DNA of 64,000 nucleotides. Source: Jeotgalibacillus terrae (GTDB lineage: Bacteria; Bacillota; Bacilli; Bacillales; Jeotgalibacillaceae). The notes below the pieces were generated by a model. The model was not told where the DNA came from, made no database searches, and was given only the letters and a program-made list of their open reading frames with translations. Location of the stretch: NCBI RefSeq assembly GCF_016908195.1, contig NZ_JAFBDK010000019.1, positions 1 through 64,000 on the forward strand. Direction: 5' to 3'. The translations under genes and the position numbers were made by a program. This document shows, one piece after another, positions 1-9,355 of this stretch; within the stretch, counting starts at the first letter, position 1, and each line of letters begins with the position of its first letter.

Positions 1-40
1 GCCAGCGTTCGTCCTGAGCCAGGATCAAACTCTCCGTAAA
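1..40 (-). rRNA. 16S rRNA, 5' end only (partial)
   Basis: Read on the minus strand, bases 40 to 1 give the conserved start of bacterial 16S rRNA, including AGAGTTTGATCCTGGCTCAG followed by GACGAACGCTGGC. The gene runs off the left edge, so only about 40 nt are visible. The exact mature 5' end is not determined but lies near 40. Two promoters and a leader lie at 41-300. Confidence 0.97.
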
Positions 41-173
41 GTGTTTGAAAAGCTCATTGTCTTTTTTGTTCGAAAAAGACGTAAAATCTTAAAACGTTGA
101 CGTTTGGTTGTTTAGTTTTCAAGGTTCAAATACTTCTTTAGTCGTGAGTGTTTCGCACTCGAGCGACTTAATC

Positions 174-202
174 ATCATATCTCTTTTACCTTTAAGAGTC
201 AA
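174..202 (-). promoter_or_regulatory. rrn P2 promoter
   Basis: On the minus strand TTGACT (197-202) and TATGAT (174-179) are separated by exactly 17 bp, a near-consensus sigma-A promoter reading toward the 16S gene. The leader downstream carries a boxA-like CTTGAAAACT around 112-123, typical of rRNA antitermination regions. Confidence 0.85.
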
Positions 203-271
203 CACTTTTCTGAAGAAAATCATTTCGTTGTGCTGTGCGTTTGTCTCTCGCGTCTCTTAAGGACAGGTAAT

Positions 272-300
272 AATATATCACGGAATTTAATATCGTGCAA
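272..300 (-). promoter_or_regulatory. rrn P1 promoter
   Basis: On the minus strand TTGCAC (295-300) and TATATT (272-277) are separated by 17 bp. It lies about 98 bp upstream of P2, giving the tandem arrangement usual for rrn operons. Its -35 box is only about 30 bp downstream of the eamA-like stop codon on the same strand, and I see no strong terminator between them. Confidence 0.75.
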
Positions 301-329
301 TACCTTTTTGAAAAAGTTTTTGATTTTCT

Positions 330-1214
330 TTAAGAAACTTTGATTCTCCTAATTGTCAGTATGAAAAATCCAAGACTCAGCAGAATGATTGATCCTCCTG
401 TTAATTGCGTTACGCTCAAAGCTTCTCCCAGTATGAAATACGCAAACACTGCTGCCCCAACCGGTTCAAACAGGATAGCCATTGAGATCACTGTCGTACT
501 TACCCACTTCACTGCCCAGTTAAAAAGTGAGTGGCCAAACAGGGTAGGCAGAATTGCCAGACTGACAAAGATCACCCAATCATTCATTTCAAATGGTCCG
601 AGCGACTCCCCTTTTATCAGAACATAGATAAGTAACACGATTGCACTTATTGAATATACGAGAAAGGTATAGGTAGTCAATGTGAGATTCTGACGGACAC
701 TTTGACCAAATAAAAGATAACCCGTGACAAATGCACATGATATTAAAGCGAGGATATCACCAACCAGCGCCATTCCGCTGACCTGTAAATCCCCTAACCC
801 TATAAGGACACTTCCTGATATCGCAACGATTGCTGAAATCACTGCCTGTGGTGTAATCCTTTCTTTAAATAAAAAGTATGCACCAACAAAAGCAAACAAC
901 GGCTGCATGGTGACCAGAACAGTGGAACTTGCCACAGATGTATACTGCAGGGATTCGAACCATAAAATAAAATGCAGAGCCAACAGTACTCCGGCTGATA
1001 TTGTAAGAACCCATTCTTTTCTTTTTAAATGTTGAACTTCTTTATAATGCCTTTTTAGAAAGAAAGGCAGTAGGATCAGTGCACTGAAAAACATTCTGTA
1101 AAATGCAATGGCTCCGGGTTCACCGGATGACAGTTTTACGAGAATAGCTGAAAATGAAACTGTAATCACACCTATAATAATGGCTAATGGAGCCAGCTTT
1201 TCCCCTAATTGCAT
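330..1214 (-). CDS. EamA/DMT-superfamily metabolite exporter
   Basis: A 294-aa integral membrane protein of the drug/metabolite transporter superfamily. About ten hydrophobic segments form two EamA halves; the first begins ITVSFSAILVKLSSGEP near residue 18, and the second half carries LFEPVGAAVFAYFILGE near the C-terminus. Such proteins usually export small metabolites or amino-acid derivatives; the substrate cannot be read from sequence. ATG start preceded by AAGGGGA. It is a single gene divergent from the MgtC-type gene and sits just upstream of the rRNA operon on the same strand. Confidence 0.85.
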   Translation of the reverse strand: MQLGEKLAPLAIIIGVITVSFSAILVKLSSGEPGAIAFYRMFFSALILLPFFLKRHYKEVQHLKRKEWVLTISAGVLLALHFILWFESLQYTSVASSTVLVTMQPLFAFVGAYFLFKERITPQAVISAIVAISGSVLIGLGDLQVSGMALVGDILALISCAFVTGYLLFGQSVRQNLTLTTYTFLVYSISAIVLLIYVLIKGESLGPFEMNDWVIFVSLAILPTLFGHSLFNWAVKWVSTTVISMAILFEPVGAAVFAYFILGEALSVTQLTGGSIILLSLGFFILTIRRIKVS

Positions 1215-1308
1215 CGTACAATCCCCTTTACCGCTGTATAATATGATTAAGTATTACCATATCCTTACTCTGATTGATTTTCAATGATAATTCAAGGGGG
1301 TGCCGGGG

Positions 1309-1995
1309 TTGATTAATGAAGAGCTCTTAATAAAGCTTGGGATTACCGCTGTGCTCGGGCTCATTATAGGCATTGAACGGGAATTAAAAAAGAAGCCGGT
1401 CGGTCTTAAAACCAGTCTGGTGATTTCAATTGCCAGCTGCCTGCTCACGATTGTGTCTATCGAATCAGCCTATTCATTCAGCGGTGATGAAGAAGTAAAT
1501 ATTACGATGGATCCGCTCAGACTTGCTGCTCAGATTGTGTCCGGAATCGGCTTCCTTGGAGCAGGGGTCATCCTCCACAAAGGAAATGATACGATCTCGG
1601 GTCTCACAACCGCTGCAATTATCTGGGGCGCTGCAGGTGTCGGAATCGCAGTTGGCGCAGGGTTTTATATTGAAGCAACGATGGGTGTCATCTTAATTAT
1701 TGTAAGTGTTGAGCTCCTTCCATTTATTCTAAAGTGGACCGGTCCTTCACACTTCAGACAGAAGGAGATCTATATCAAGGTGATTCTTACGAAGGCTGAT
1801 CAGGGTAAACATCTCCTGGATCAATTGAAAGCTGATGGTGTTGTGATTGAACAGGTGAGATTAAAAGATACGAAGGAAAGATTGCACATGGTTGAACTGA
1901 CCGCTTCAATCCCAATCAGACAAAGTGTAACTGAACTCTACAGCTCTCTTTCAATTATGGATGATGTCGAAGGTGTTGAGATTGAATCAAGATAA
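1309..1995 (+). CDS. MgtC/SapB family membrane protein
   Basis: Membrane protein of about 228 aa. The N-terminal half has several hydrophobic helices with the family signature GLIIGIERELKKKPVGLKT, followed by GIGFLGAGVILHKG. The C-terminal 80 or so residues are soluble and ACT-like. MgtC proteins are linked to growth at low magnesium and to membrane potential or ATP synthase control, but bacillar members are little characterised. Start choice: GTG at 1300 abuts the ribosome site, whereas TTG at 1309 has AAGGGGG with about 8 nt spacing, so TTG is preferred. The gene is followed by a strong bidirectional terminator. Confidence 0.85.
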   Translation: MINEELLIKLGITAVLGLIIGIERELKKKPVGLKTSLVISIASCLLTIVSIESAYSFSGDEEVNITMDPLRLAAQIVSGIGFLGAGVILHKGNDTISGLTTAAIIWGAAGVGIAVGAGFYIEATMGVILIIVSVELLPFILKWTGPSHFRQKEIYIKVILTKADQGKHLLDQLKADGVVIEQVRLKDTKERLHMVELTASIPIRQSVTELYSSLSIMDDVEGVEIESR

Positions 1996-2012
1996 GATTG
2001 ATGATAGGACGT

Positions 2013-2051
2013 AAAAAAACCTTGAAGCTTTTATGGCTTCAAGGTTTTTTT
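2013..2051. terminator. Bidirectional intrinsic terminator
   Basis: A perfect stem (CCTTGAAGC with GCTTCAAGG) with a 7-nt loop, flanked by A7 and T7 runs. It can end both the MgtC-type gene (+) and the tRNA-Ala transcript (-). Confidence 0.9.
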
Positions 2052-2054
2052 ATA

Positions 2055-2126
2055 TGGAGCTAAGGGGATTCGAACCCCTGACCTCTTCACTGCCAGTGAA
2101 GCATTCTCCCACTGAACTATAGCCCC
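2055..2126 (-). tRNA. tRNA-Ala(GGC)
   Basis: The minus strand folds as a tRNA cloverleaf: acceptor GGGGCTA/TAGCTCC, anticodon arm CTTCA-CTGGCAG-TGAAG giving anticodon GGC, and T arm AGGGG-TTCGAAT-CCCCT. The third acceptor pair is G:U, the identity element of alanine tRNAs. The discriminator is A and CCA is not encoded. It stands alone and is not in an rRNA-linked cluster in this window. The reading frame that overlaps it is not a gene. Confidence 0.95.
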
Positions 2127-2223
2127 GCGCAAAAACTATTATACCCTTAAATTGACATCGTGCAAGATACGCGGGAATAATTTTTTTGTTAAAAAGGCAA
2201 TACTGATGTGGAGGTGAAGTGCG

Positions 2224-2964
2224 ATGATTCAGCATATTAGCAGACTTCCAAAATGGCTGTTCGTAATATTGGCTGTTTTCCTGCTCGTTTTTTCAGGAGG
2301 GATCACCATTCATTTAATTGAACCTGATACGTTTAAAACAATTGAAGATGGCTGGTGGTGGGCTCTTGTTACGATTTCTACACTCGGTTACGGCGATCTT
2401 GTCCCAGTAAGTTCTCAGGGAAGGTTTTTTGCTGCCGTGCTTTTATTGATCGGCGCAGGTCTTCTTTCCAGTTATTTCTTCATGTTTGCAGCTTATGCGG
2501 TCCGATCACAGCAGGCTTATATGGAAGGAGCCGCAGGGGCTGCGTTAGTTGATCATGTGATCGTAGTTGGCTGGAATGCCCGGGCATTTTATCTCATATC
2601 CCGTTTAGAGAACGATATTTTAATTATTGATCAGACGCTGAACAGCCATCCGATGTATGAACAAAAACACGTGAGTTTTATCAAGGGAGCAGCAAATCAC
2701 ACTGCCGATTTACATAAAGCATGTGTTGAAAACGCAAAGGAATTGATTATCACTGCAGATCAGCACTTAAATGAAGAAGCCGCTGATGCACAGACGATCT
2801 TAACAATCCTGACAGCTAAAAGGCTGAATCCCTCAATCAGATGTGTAGCAGAATTGATTTCTGACCAACTGACTGAACAGGCATTAGCTGCAGGCGCAGA
2901 TGCGATCGTCAAGACAAAGCAGGTAATTGGAGAAGCACTGCTCAGTCAGCATAAACCTGATTGA
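2224..2964 (+). CDS. yugO: Two-TM potassium channel with RCK/TrkA-N domain
   Basis: A 246-aa protein. A first membrane helix spans about residues 11-30, the pore loop carries the selectivity filter TLGYGD at residues 53-58, and a second helix spans about 67-93. A Rossmann-type RCK_N domain follows from about residue 109 (DHVIVVGWNARA). There is no room for an RCK_C domain. B. subtilis YugO, a K+ channel tied to biofilm electrical signalling, is the closest match by architecture and neighbourhood, next to yugN and pgi. ATG preceded by GGAGGTGA. Its 3' end overlaps the convergent yugN by 23 bp. Confidence 0.88.
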   Translation: MIQHISRLPKWLFVILAVFLLVFSGGITIHLIEPDTFKTIEDGWWWALVTISTLGYGDLVPVSSQGRFFAAVLLLIGAGLLSSYFFMFAAYAVRSQQAYMEGAAGAALVDHVIVVGWNARAFYLISRLENDILIIDQTLNSHPMYEQKHVSFIKGAANHTADLHKACVENAKELIITADQHLNEEAADAQTILTILTAKRLNPSIRCVAELISDQLTEQALAAGADAIVKTKQVIGEALLSQHKPD

Positions 2965-3358
2965 GCAGTTTTTCCGCACGTTCGAGTGCAGCTGAACCAT
3001 GTTCTATTTGCTCAGGCGTAAGCGGTGCATCCTGATCTTCTGGGGACTGAAATTGATTAAACGCAGCTGAAACTGCACCGGATGAAGCATCCTGATCACG
3101 ATCCGGATCGTACTGATGAGATAAAAGAAACGGCTGAAGCATTCTAACCGTACTGTCGTCTTTATCAAGTTCTCCACCTTCAGCCTCAAACGGAAGCCTT
3201 AAATACAGATAATCCCCCTGCTGTTCAAGTAACAGATCGAAACTGCCGTGATCGTATTCCCAGTTCCCACCAATTACATACCCCTCTTTTTTTAAGCGGT
3301 CTTCAAGCAGTATAAGCGGAAATTCCATTCCTTCTATAGAGGATTGAAACGTATGCAT
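2942..3358 (-). CDS. yugN: YugN-like family protein
   Basis: A 138-aa soluble acidic protein matching the YugN family as I know it; no biochemical function is established. N-terminal motif MEFPLILLEDRLKKEGYVIGG is followed by a region rich in Asp and Gln. The assignment rests on sequence flavour and on position between the K+ channel and pgi, as in B. subtilis. ATG with AGGAGTG upstream. Convergent overlap of 23 bp with the channel gene and no terminator between them. Confidence 0.8.
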   Translation of the reverse strand: MHTFQSSIEGMEFPLILLEDRLKKEGYVIGGNWEYDHGSFDLLLEQQGDYLYLRLPFEAEGGELDKDDSTVRMLQPFLLSHQYDPDRDQDASSGAVSAAFNQFQSPEDQDAPLTPEQIEHGSAALERAEKLLNQVYAD

Positions 3359-3408
3359 GTCTTCACACTCCTTTATATATAGGATATCCGCAGCGTTTAG
3401 AACTATGT

Positions 3409-3443
3409 AAAAAAGACTGCCCTTTTACATAAAGGACAGTCTT
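3409..3443 (-). terminator. Terminator of pgi
   Basis: On the minus strand AAGACTGTCC pairs with GGGCAGTCTT and is followed by a T run, just after the pgi stop codon. Confidence 0.8.
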
Positions 3444-3449
3444 GTTGCG

Positions 3450-4799
3450 TTACTTCAAACGCTTTTCAAGTTCAGCTTTTTTCTCTTCAAAGCCAGGCTT
3501 TCCAAGCAATGCAAACATATTTACTTTGTATGCTTCAACACCCGGCTGATCAAATGGGTTAACACCGAGAAGATAGCCGCTCACTGCGCAGGCTTTCTCA
3601 AAGAAATAAACCATGTAGCCAAATGTATAAGCATCCATCGCAGGGATTTCAAGAATCAGGTTCGGCACGCCGCCGTCAGTGTGCGCGAGCAGTGTTCCTT
3701 GAAATGCTTTGTTATTAACAAAGTCTACAGTCTCTCCTGCAAGGTAGTTTAGACCGTCAAGATCACTGTCAGCTTCTTCGATTGTCAGCTCATGACGCGG
3801 ATTTTTCACTTTTACAACGGTTTCGAAAATGTCGCGTCGGCCTTCCTGAACATACTGACCAAGTGAATGCAGATCAGTTGAGAAGTTTGCGGATGAAGGG
3901 AAAATGCCTTTTAAATCCTTCCCTTCACTTTCCCCGAACAGCTGCTTCCACCATTCATTAAAGTACTGAAGGCCCGGCTCATAGTTGATCAGCATTTCAA
4001 TCGTTTTCCCTTTATTGTAAAGAACGTTACGGATTGCTGCGTATTGATAAGCACCATTTTCTGAAAGCTCAGGTGTGCTGTATTCTTCACGCGCATCAGC
4101 CGCACCCTTCATCATCGCTTCAATATCAATACCAGCAGCGGCAATCGGTAATAAGCCTACCGCTGTCAGAACAGAATAGCGACCGCCAACATCATCAGGC
4201 ACAACAAATGTTTCGAAACCTTCTTCAGATGCGAGAGTCTTAAGGGCACCTTTTTCTTTATCTGTTGTTGCATAAATGCGTGATTTCGCTTCCTCTTTAC
4301 CGTACTTCTCTTCAAGCATTTTTCTGAACACGCGGAAAGCAATCGCCGGTTCAGTTGTCGTACCTGATTTTGAGATCACGTTAATTGAAAAATCTTTTCC
4401 TTCAAGAAGGTCCATCAGGTCTCTCATATATGTAGAGCTGATGTTATTTCCAACGAAAAGAACCTGTGGTGATTTTCTCTGATCTTTTGATAGCGCATTG
4501 TAGAAGCTGTGGTTCAGCATTTCAAGAGCAGCTCGTGCCCCAAGGTATGAACCGCCAATCCCAATCACTAACAGTACATCAGAATCTTTACGGATTTTTT
4601 CAGCTGACTGCTGGATGCGTGCAAATTCTTCTTTGTCGTAGTTAACCGGAAGATCTACCCATCCTAAAAAGTCGCTTCCTGCACCAGTTCCCGCGTGAAG
4701 TGATTCATGCGCCTGCTTGACTGCGCCCTGCAGATAAGTCAGTTCATGTTCACCGAAAAATTCAAGTGCATTTGAATAATCAAAACGAATTGAAGTCAT
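3450..4799 (-). CDS. pgi: Glucose-6-phosphate isomerase
   Basis: A 449-aa cytosolic enzyme interconverting glucose 6-phosphate and fructose 6-phosphate (glycolysis/gluconeogenesis). Visible motifs are the phosphate-binding SKSGTTTE at residues 143-150, PGI signature 1 [16 protein letters not shown] from residue 203, and signature 2 beginning [20 protein letters not shown] near the C-terminus. The length is normal for the short bacillar type. ATG start with AAGGAGG. It is flanked by yugN and the yugJ-type dehydrogenase as in B. subtilis and has its own terminator. Confidence 0.97.
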   Translation of the reverse strand: MTSIRFDYSNALEFFGEHELTYLQGAVKQAHESLHAGTGAGSDFLGWVDLPVNYDKEEFARIQQSAEKIRKDSDVLLVIGIGGSYLGARAALEMLNHSFYNALSKDQRKSPQVLFVGNNISSTYMRDLMDLLEGKDFSINVISKSGTTTEPAIAFRVFRKMLEEKYGKEEAKSRIYATTDKEKGALKTLASEEGFETFVVPDDVGGRYSVLTAVGLLPIAAAGIDIEAMMKGAADAREEYSTPELSENGAYQYAAIRNVLYNKGKTIEMLINYEPGLQYFNEWWKQLFGESEGKDLKGIFPSSANFSTDLHSLGQYVQEGRRDIFETVVKVKNPRHELTIEEADSDLDGLNYLAGETVDFVNNKAFQGTLLAHTDGGVPNLILEIPAMDAYTFGYMVYFFEKACAVSGYLLGVNPFDQPGVEAYKVNMFALLGKPGFEEKKAELEKRLK

Positions 4800-4975
4800 A
4801 TCGTTTTATCCTCCTTAGTTTTTCTTTCTTCACTTTATATGATGTCTATAGGAGAATCAAGAAAGGTCCTGATTGTAAACGGATTCATTTAGAAAAAAGT
4901 TTATTTCACTTTTAAAATTTGGAAAGTGACAGCAAAGTGGTTGACTTACGCTTCAATGAACCTGACTTTTCATAT

Positions 4976-5020
4976 AAAAAAGGAGTATCACGCTGCATAG
5001 TACAGCATGATACTCTTTTT
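4976..5020 (-). terminator. Terminator of the alcohol dehydrogenase gene
   Basis: AAAAAGAGTATCA pairs with TGATACTCC across a 17-nt loop and is followed by a T run on the minus strand. Confidence 0.85.
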
Positions 5021-5035
5021 AAACAGATTTCAGTT

Positions 5036-6199
5036 TTACAGTGATGCAGTCAGAATCTTCACTACATCATCTTTATTTAATTTCTTAAAGTTACCGAATT
5101 CACCGTTGACCATTGCTTTGTCAGCCATCAGGTCAACTTTTTCGTCAGTGATATCGTAGTCGGCTAGTGTTGAAGGTGCACCGATCTCATTCCAGAATTC
5201 ACGCAGGCGTGCAATTCCTTCTTCACCGATTTCACGGTCAGATTTACCTTCAGGGTCAACGTCAAATACGCGAACTGCCATTTGGGCGAAGCGTGCTTCG
5301 TTGACTTCAAGATTATGCTTCATCCAGTTCGGGAACAGAATGGCCAGACCGCCGGCATGCGGAATATCATACACAGCTGATACAGCGTGCTCAATATTAT
5401 GTGATGCCCAGTCGCCTCTGTAACCCATCTGCAGCATACCATTTAATGCGAGTGTACCACTGTAAAGGATTGTCTCACGCAACTCATAATTTTCAAGGTC
5501 ATTAACAAGCTTCGGCGCTGTTTCAATCACTGTGCGCAGCACACTTTCAATTAAGCGGTCCTGTACTGGTGTATTTGAAACATTGTGATAGTACTGCTCA
5601 AATAAGTGACTCATCATATCGACCATACCATAGATTGTCTGATCTTTTGGTACTGTAAATGTGTTTTGAGGATCAAGAATCGAGAACTGCGGGAATGTGG
5701 CAGGACTTCCCCAGCCGTACTTTTCCTGTGTCTCTTCGTTTGTAATAACAGAACCTGCATTCATTTCAGAGCCTGTTGCAGCAAGTGTCAGTACTGTACC
5801 GAATGGAAGTGCTTCACTCGCAAATGCTTTCTTTGTGACAAGGTCCCATGCAGCGCCGTCATATTTTGCCCCTGCTGCGATCAGCTTTGTGCAGTCAATC
5901 ACACTTCCGCCGCCTACAGCAAGAATGAAATCAACGTTTTCTTTCTTCGCGATCTCAATTCCCTTTTCTGCAGTTGTCAGTCTCGGGTTCGGCTCTACAC
6001 CTGAAAGTTCAAATACTTCAGCATTGATTTCTTTTAAAAGACCTGTGATCTGATCATACAGACCATTCTTTTTAATGCTGCCTCCACCGTATACCATTAA
6101 TACTTTACTGCCGTATTTAGGGATTTCTTCTTTTAATTGTTCAGTCTGATCTTTTCCGAAAATAAGTTTTACCGGATTATAAAAAGTAAATGTATCCAT
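5036..6199 (-). CDS. yugJ: Iron-containing alcohol dehydrogenase (YugJ/YugK type)
   Basis: A 387-aa group III Fe-dependent NAD(P)H alcohol dehydrogenase, butanol-dehydrogenase-like. Motifs include the nucleotide-binding [37 protein letters not shown], and the metal-ligand region [20 protein letters not shown]. Physiological substrate unknown. Start: an upstream in-frame ATG would add 22 residues, but the ATG at 6199 has GAGGAGGC at ideal distance and gives the usual N-terminus MDTFTFYNP. Divergent from yuzA. Confidence 0.9.
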   Translation of the reverse strand: MDTFTFYNPVKLIFGKDQTEQLKEEIPKYGSKVLMVYGGGSIKKNGLYDQITGLLKEINAEVFELSGVEPNPRLTTAEKGIEIAKKENVDFILAVGGGSVIDCTKLIAAGAKYDGAAWDLVTKKAFASEALPFGTVLTLAATGSEMNAGSVITNEETQEKYGWGSPATFPQFSILDPQNTFTVPKDQTIYGMVDMMSHLFEQYYHNVSNTPVQDRLIESVLRTVIETAPKLVNDLENYELRETILYSGTLALNGMLQMGYRGDWASHNIEHAVSAVYDIPHAGGLAILFPNWMKHNLEVNEARFAQMAVRVFDVDPEGKSDREIGEEGIARLREFWNEIGAPSTLADYDITDEKVDLMADKAMVNGEFGNFKKLNKDDVVKILTASL

Positions 6200-6340
6200 T
6201 GTGATGCCTCCTCTAAGGTTATGGAATCCACTTTTCATTATCTTGCATGATGTCGCCGAATGCAATTGAGATGCTTATACGGAATAGTCATCATGCAGAC
6301 GGCAAATAATATAGGAATGCTGACAGAAAGGAGGGATTGG

Positions 6341-6574
6341 ATGCATACTGTTCAGAGAACTGCGCTCTTATTAACTGTCATAGGTGCGTTGAACTGGGGG
6401 CTAGTAGGCTTTTTTCAGTTTGATGCTGTAGCTGCAATATTCGGCGGAGTTGAGTCGACTGGTGCAAGAATTGTATATGGACTTGTCGGAATCGCCGGAT
6501 TGATTAATCTGGGCTTACTTTTTAAATCCTGGGAACCTGTTGTTCGTGAAGAAAGAGATCCTGCTCCAGTGTAA
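6341..6574 (+). CDS. yuzA: DUF378 small membrane protein (YuzA)
   Basis: A 77-aa protein with two predicted membrane helices. The motif GALNWGLVGFFQFDAVAAIF is typical of DUF378; function unknown. The start at 6341 is chosen because AAAGGAGGG precedes it by 6-7 nt; longer in-frame starts lack a ribosome site. In B. subtilis yuzA also neighbours yugJ/yugK. It is followed by a strong bidirectional terminator shared with glutamate dehydrogenase. Confidence 0.88.
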   Translation: MHTVQRTALLLTVIGALNWGLVGFFQFDAVAAIFGGVESTGARIVYGLVGIAGLINLGLLFKSWEPVVREERDPAPV

Positions 6575-6582
6575 CGCCACTA

Positions 6583-6618
6583 AAAAAAGGGTTGCCTGCG
6601 CTCAGGCAACCCTTTCTT
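6583..6618. terminator. Bidirectional terminator yuzA / glutamate dehydrogenase
   Basis: A perfect 13-bp stem (AAAGGGTTGCCTG with its complement) with a CGCT loop, at 6586-6615, with A and T flanks. Confidence 0.92.
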
Positions 6619-6627
6619 ATCATTTAA

Positions 6628-7872
6628 TTATACCCAGCCTCTGAAGCGGCTTGCTTCAGCAGATTTACGTACGCCGACCATATAAGCAGCCAGTCGCATA
6701 TTCACGCGTCTGCTTTGAGACAGATCATAAACCTGATTGAATGCATCAACAAGCTTCTTTTCAAGCTTTTCATTCACTTCTTCTTCAGTCCAGTAGTAGC
6801 CCTGATTGTTCTGTACCCATTCGAAATAGGACACAGTTACGCCCCCTGCACTTGCAAGTACATCCGGAACAAGCAGAACGCCACGCTCGTTCAGACGGTT
6901 CGTTGCTTCAAGCGTAGTTGGACCGTTTGCAGCTTCAACAACAATTGTTGCTTTAATGTTATCCACGTTTTTAGCAGTAATCTGGTTAGAAACTGCTGCC
7001 GGAACAAGAATGTCGCAGTCAATTTCGAGCAGTTCTTCATTCGTTAACGTATTTTCAAATAATGTTGTCACTGTTCCAAAGCTGTCTCTGCGGTCAAGCA
7101 GATAGTCGATATCGAGTCCATCAGGATCATGGATCGCACCGTGCGCATCGGAAATCGCAATCACTTTGGCACCTGCATCATGCATGAATTTTGCCAGGAA
7201 GCTTCCTGCATTACCAAATCCCTGCACGACAACGCGCGCGCCTTTAATATCAATTCCGCGTTTTTTTGCGGCCTGGTCAATACAGATTGTTACACCTTGT
7301 GCAGTTGCTTTTTCACGTCCCTGTGAACCACCGAGTACGATTGGCTTCCCAGTGATAAAACCAGGGTTGTTGAATTCATCAATCCGGCTATACTCATCCA
7401 TCATCCACGCCATAATCTGAGAGTTTGTGTATACATCAGGTGCAGGAATATCCTTTGTAGGTCCTACAATCTGACTGATTGCACGTACATATGCACGGCT
7501 TAATCTCTCAAGCTCTCCCATTGACATTGTTCTGGGATCACAGATGATTCCGCCTTTACCGCCGCCGTATGGAAGATCAACAATTCCACATTTCAGCGTC
7601 ATCCACATCGAAAGTGCCTTTACTTCTTCTTCATCCACATCAGGGTGGAAACGTACGCCGCCTTTAGTCGGACCAACAGAATCGTTGTGCTGTGCACGGT
7701 ATCCAGTGAATACACGCGTACTGCCATCATCCATGCGGACTGGCATGCGCACAGTCAGAAGGCGCATTGGTTCTTTCATCAGTTCAAAAACTGCATCATC
7801 GTACCCCATTTTTGTCAGTGCTTCGTGAATAACCTCTTGTGTAGACGTAAAGAGATTCAAATTTTCTGCCAT
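6628..7872 (-). CDS. rocG: NAD-dependent glutamate dehydrogenase
   Basis: A 414-aa cytosolic enzyme that oxidises glutamate to 2-oxoglutarate and ammonia. The catalytic PYGGGKGG motif has Lys at about residue 106; the Rossmann motif VVVQGFGNAGSF lies near residue 215, and GPTKGGVRFHP near residue 68. Family length is normal. It could be rocG or a gudB-type paralogue; adjacency to rocD and rocA favours a catabolic RocG role as the last step of arginine, ornithine and proline degradation. ATG with AAAGAGGCG. A candidate CcpA site precedes it, consistent with the known catabolite repression of rocG in B. subtilis. Confidence 0.93.
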   Translation of the reverse strand: MAENLNLFTSTQEVIHEALTKMGYDDAVFELMKEPMRLLTVRMPVRMDDGSTRVFTGYRAQHNDSVGPTKGGVRFHPDVDEEEVKALSMWMTLKCGIVDLPYGGGKGGIICDPRTMSMGELERLSRAYVRAISQIVGPTKDIPAPDVYTNSQIMAWMMDEYSRIDEFNNPGFITGKPIVLGGSQGREKATAQGVTICIDQAAKKRGIDIKGARVVVQGFGNAGSFLAKFMHDAGAKVIAISDAHGAIHDPDGLDIDYLLDRRDSFGTVTTLFENTLTNEELLEIDCDILVPAAVSNQITAKNVDNIKATIVVEAANGPTTLEATNRLNERGVLLVPDVLASAGGVTVSYFEWVQNNQGYYWTEEEVNEKLEKKLVDAFNQVYDLSQSRRVNMRLAAYMVGVRKSAEASRFRGWV

Positions 7873-7947
7873 GATTATTGTTCGCCTCTTTTATTTCAAT
7901 AGTATGAATCGGCATTATTGTAACATAACCAGCATAGTAAAACGATG

Positions 7948-7963
7948 GTTTTGTTAACAAAAC
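7948..7963. promoter_or_regulatory. Perfect 16-bp palindrome upstream of glutamate dehydrogenase
   Basis: GTTTTGTTAACAAAAC is a perfect palindrome located about 15-30 bp downstream of the proposed -10 box, where a repressor operator would sit. The binding protein is unknown. Confidence 0.5.
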
Positions 7964-7977
7964 TTTTCTTTGTCTCA

Positions 7978-8007
7978 ATTATAGCCAGGCGGTGATCACC
8001 ACGTTAA
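7978..8007 (-). promoter_or_regulatory. Candidate sigma-A promoter of glutamate dehydrogenase
   Basis: On the minus strand TTAACG (8002-8007) and TATAAT (7978-7983) are separated by 18 bp. The spacer contains the perfect palindrome GGTGATCACC (7991-8000). Confidence 0.5.
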
Positions 8008-8020
8008 GAAAACGCTTTCA
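8007..8020 (-). promoter_or_regulatory. Candidate CcpA cre site
   Basis: TGAAAGCGTTTTCT on the minus strand matches the cre consensus TGWNANCGNTNWCA at 13 of 14 positions and touches the proposed -35 box. CcpA repression of rocG through a cre site is established in B. subtilis; here it is inferred from the match. Confidence 0.55.
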
Positions 8021-8024
8021 AACA

Positions 8025-8074
8025 GGTCGGTAGTGGGACTCCTCAAGGCAGAGCCTGAGGAGTCTCACCTGACC
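8025..8074. repeat. Short palindromic repeat remnant
   Basis: An imperfect inverted repeat with GGTC at one end and GACC at the other; its centre GACTCCTCAAGGC pairs with GCCTGAGGAGTC. Resembles the core hairpin of the dispersed repeats listed elsewhere (9453, 26158, 48637, 49188, 49378, 53003). It lies between the end of rocD and the glutamate dehydrogenase promoter and could act as a terminator, though it has no clear U run. Confidence 0.5.
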
Positions 8075-8147
8075 GGTTCATTCTATACCGCAGTGATTGA
8101 GCTGACTTCCTGCTCATAGTGCAGCAGCTTTCTGCTAAGCTTTTCTT

Positions 8148-9338
8148 TTAAGAAAGAACTCGGGTGATTTTTTCAATTGCCCAGTCGAGTTCCTCTTTGG
8201 AAATGACAAGCGGCGGAGCGAAACGGATGACCGTTTCATGTGTTTCTTTACAAAGCAATCCTTCATGCTTTAATTCCTCACAATACTTCCTTGCAGGCTC
8301 AGTCAATTCCATTCCGATAAATAAGCCGCTTCCACGGATTTCCTTAATCATCGGGTTATCGATTTTCTTTAGTGCATCCATGAAATACTCGCCCATTTCA
8401 AGTGAACGTTCAGCCAGCTTTTCATCTTTCAGCACTTCAAGTGAAGCGATCGAAACGGCACATGCCATTGGGTTCCCGCCAAATGTTGAACCGTGTGAAC
8501 CCGGGTTAAACACCCCAAGCACATCTTTATCAGCTACCACACAGGAGATCGGGAATACGCCGCCTCCAAGTGCTTTACCTAAAATGTACATGTCAGGATT
8601 TACATTTTCCCATTCACATGCAAACATTTTTCCTGAGCGGCAAAGGCCTGCCTGAATTTCATCAGCAATGAAAAGTACATTATGTTTTTCACAAAGTTCT
8701 TTTGCAGCTTTCAGGAATCCTTTCGGAGGGAATACGATGCCCGCTTCACCCTGAATCGGTTCAATTAAAAAGGCAGCAGTATTTTTTGAAATCGCCTGTT
8801 CAAGTGCTTCAAGATCACCATAAGGGATTAACTTGATGCCTGGCAGCATCGGGCCAAATCCGCGCTGATACTCTTCTTCAGATGAAAGGGAGACTGCTGT
8901 CATTGTCCGGCCGTGGAAGTTCCCGTGACACGCAATGATTTCAGCCTGATCCTTTTCAACGCCTTTTACTTCATACGCCCATCTTCTTGCTGTTTTCACT
9001 GCTGTTTCAACGGCTTCAGCACCTGTGTTCATAGGCAGTGCCATTTCTTTTCCTGATAATTCACAGATCAGTTCATACCAGGGTGCAAGCTGATCATTGT
9101 GGAAAGCACGTGAAGTCAGCGTTACACGGTCTGCCTGATCTTTGAGCGCCTGAATGATTTTCGGGTGACGGTGTCCCTGGTTGACTGCTGAGTATGCACT
9201 CAGCATATCCATATATTTGTTGCCTTCCGGATCCTTTACCCATACGCCTTCTGCTTCTGAAATAACGATTGGCAGTGGATGATAGTTGTTTGCACCGTAG
9301 CGCTCTGTTTTTTCAATAATTGATGTTGAATTAACCAT
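8148..9338 (-). CDS. rocD: Ornithine aminotransferase
   Basis: A 396-aa PLP-dependent class III aminotransferase converting ornithine and 2-oxoglutarate to glutamate-5-semialdehyde and glutamate. Signature blocks: [20 protein letters not shown] near residue 42, [18 protein letters not shown], and the PLP lysine in [13 protein letters not shown] at about residue 255. Its product is oxidised by the neighbouring RocA. ATG with AGGAGG, immediately preceded by an unusual terminator-like three-stem structure at 9356-9424. Confidence 0.95.
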   Translation of the reverse strand: MVNSTSIIEKTERYGANNYHPLPIVISEAEGVWVKDPEGNKYMDMLSAYSAVNQGHRHPKIIQALKDQADRVTLTSRAFHNDQLAPWYELICELSGKEMALPMNTGAEAVETAVKTARRWAYEVKGVEKDQAEIIACHGNFHGRTMTAVSLSSEEEYQRGFGPMLPGIKLIPYGDLEALEQAISKNTAAFLIEPIQGEAGIVFPPKGFLKAAKELCEKHNVLFIADEIQAGLCRSGKMFACEWENVNPDMYILGKALGGGVFPISCVVADKDVLGVFNPGSHGSTFGGNPMACAVSIASLEVLKDEKLAERSLEMGEYFMDALKKIDNPMIKEIRGSGLFIGMELTEPARKYCEELKHEGLLCKETHETVIRFAPPLVISKEELDWAIEKITRVLS

Positions 9339-9355
9339 TTTGAATTCCTCCTAAT

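Noticed and set aside
2050-2235. 61-residue open frame on the minus strand
   Set aside because: It runs through the tRNA-Ala gene and has no ribosome site.
5606-6053. Open frames on the plus strand inside the alcohol dehydrogenase gene
   Set aside because: Antisense shadows of a well-supported coding region, rich in Cys and Ser, without ribosome sites.
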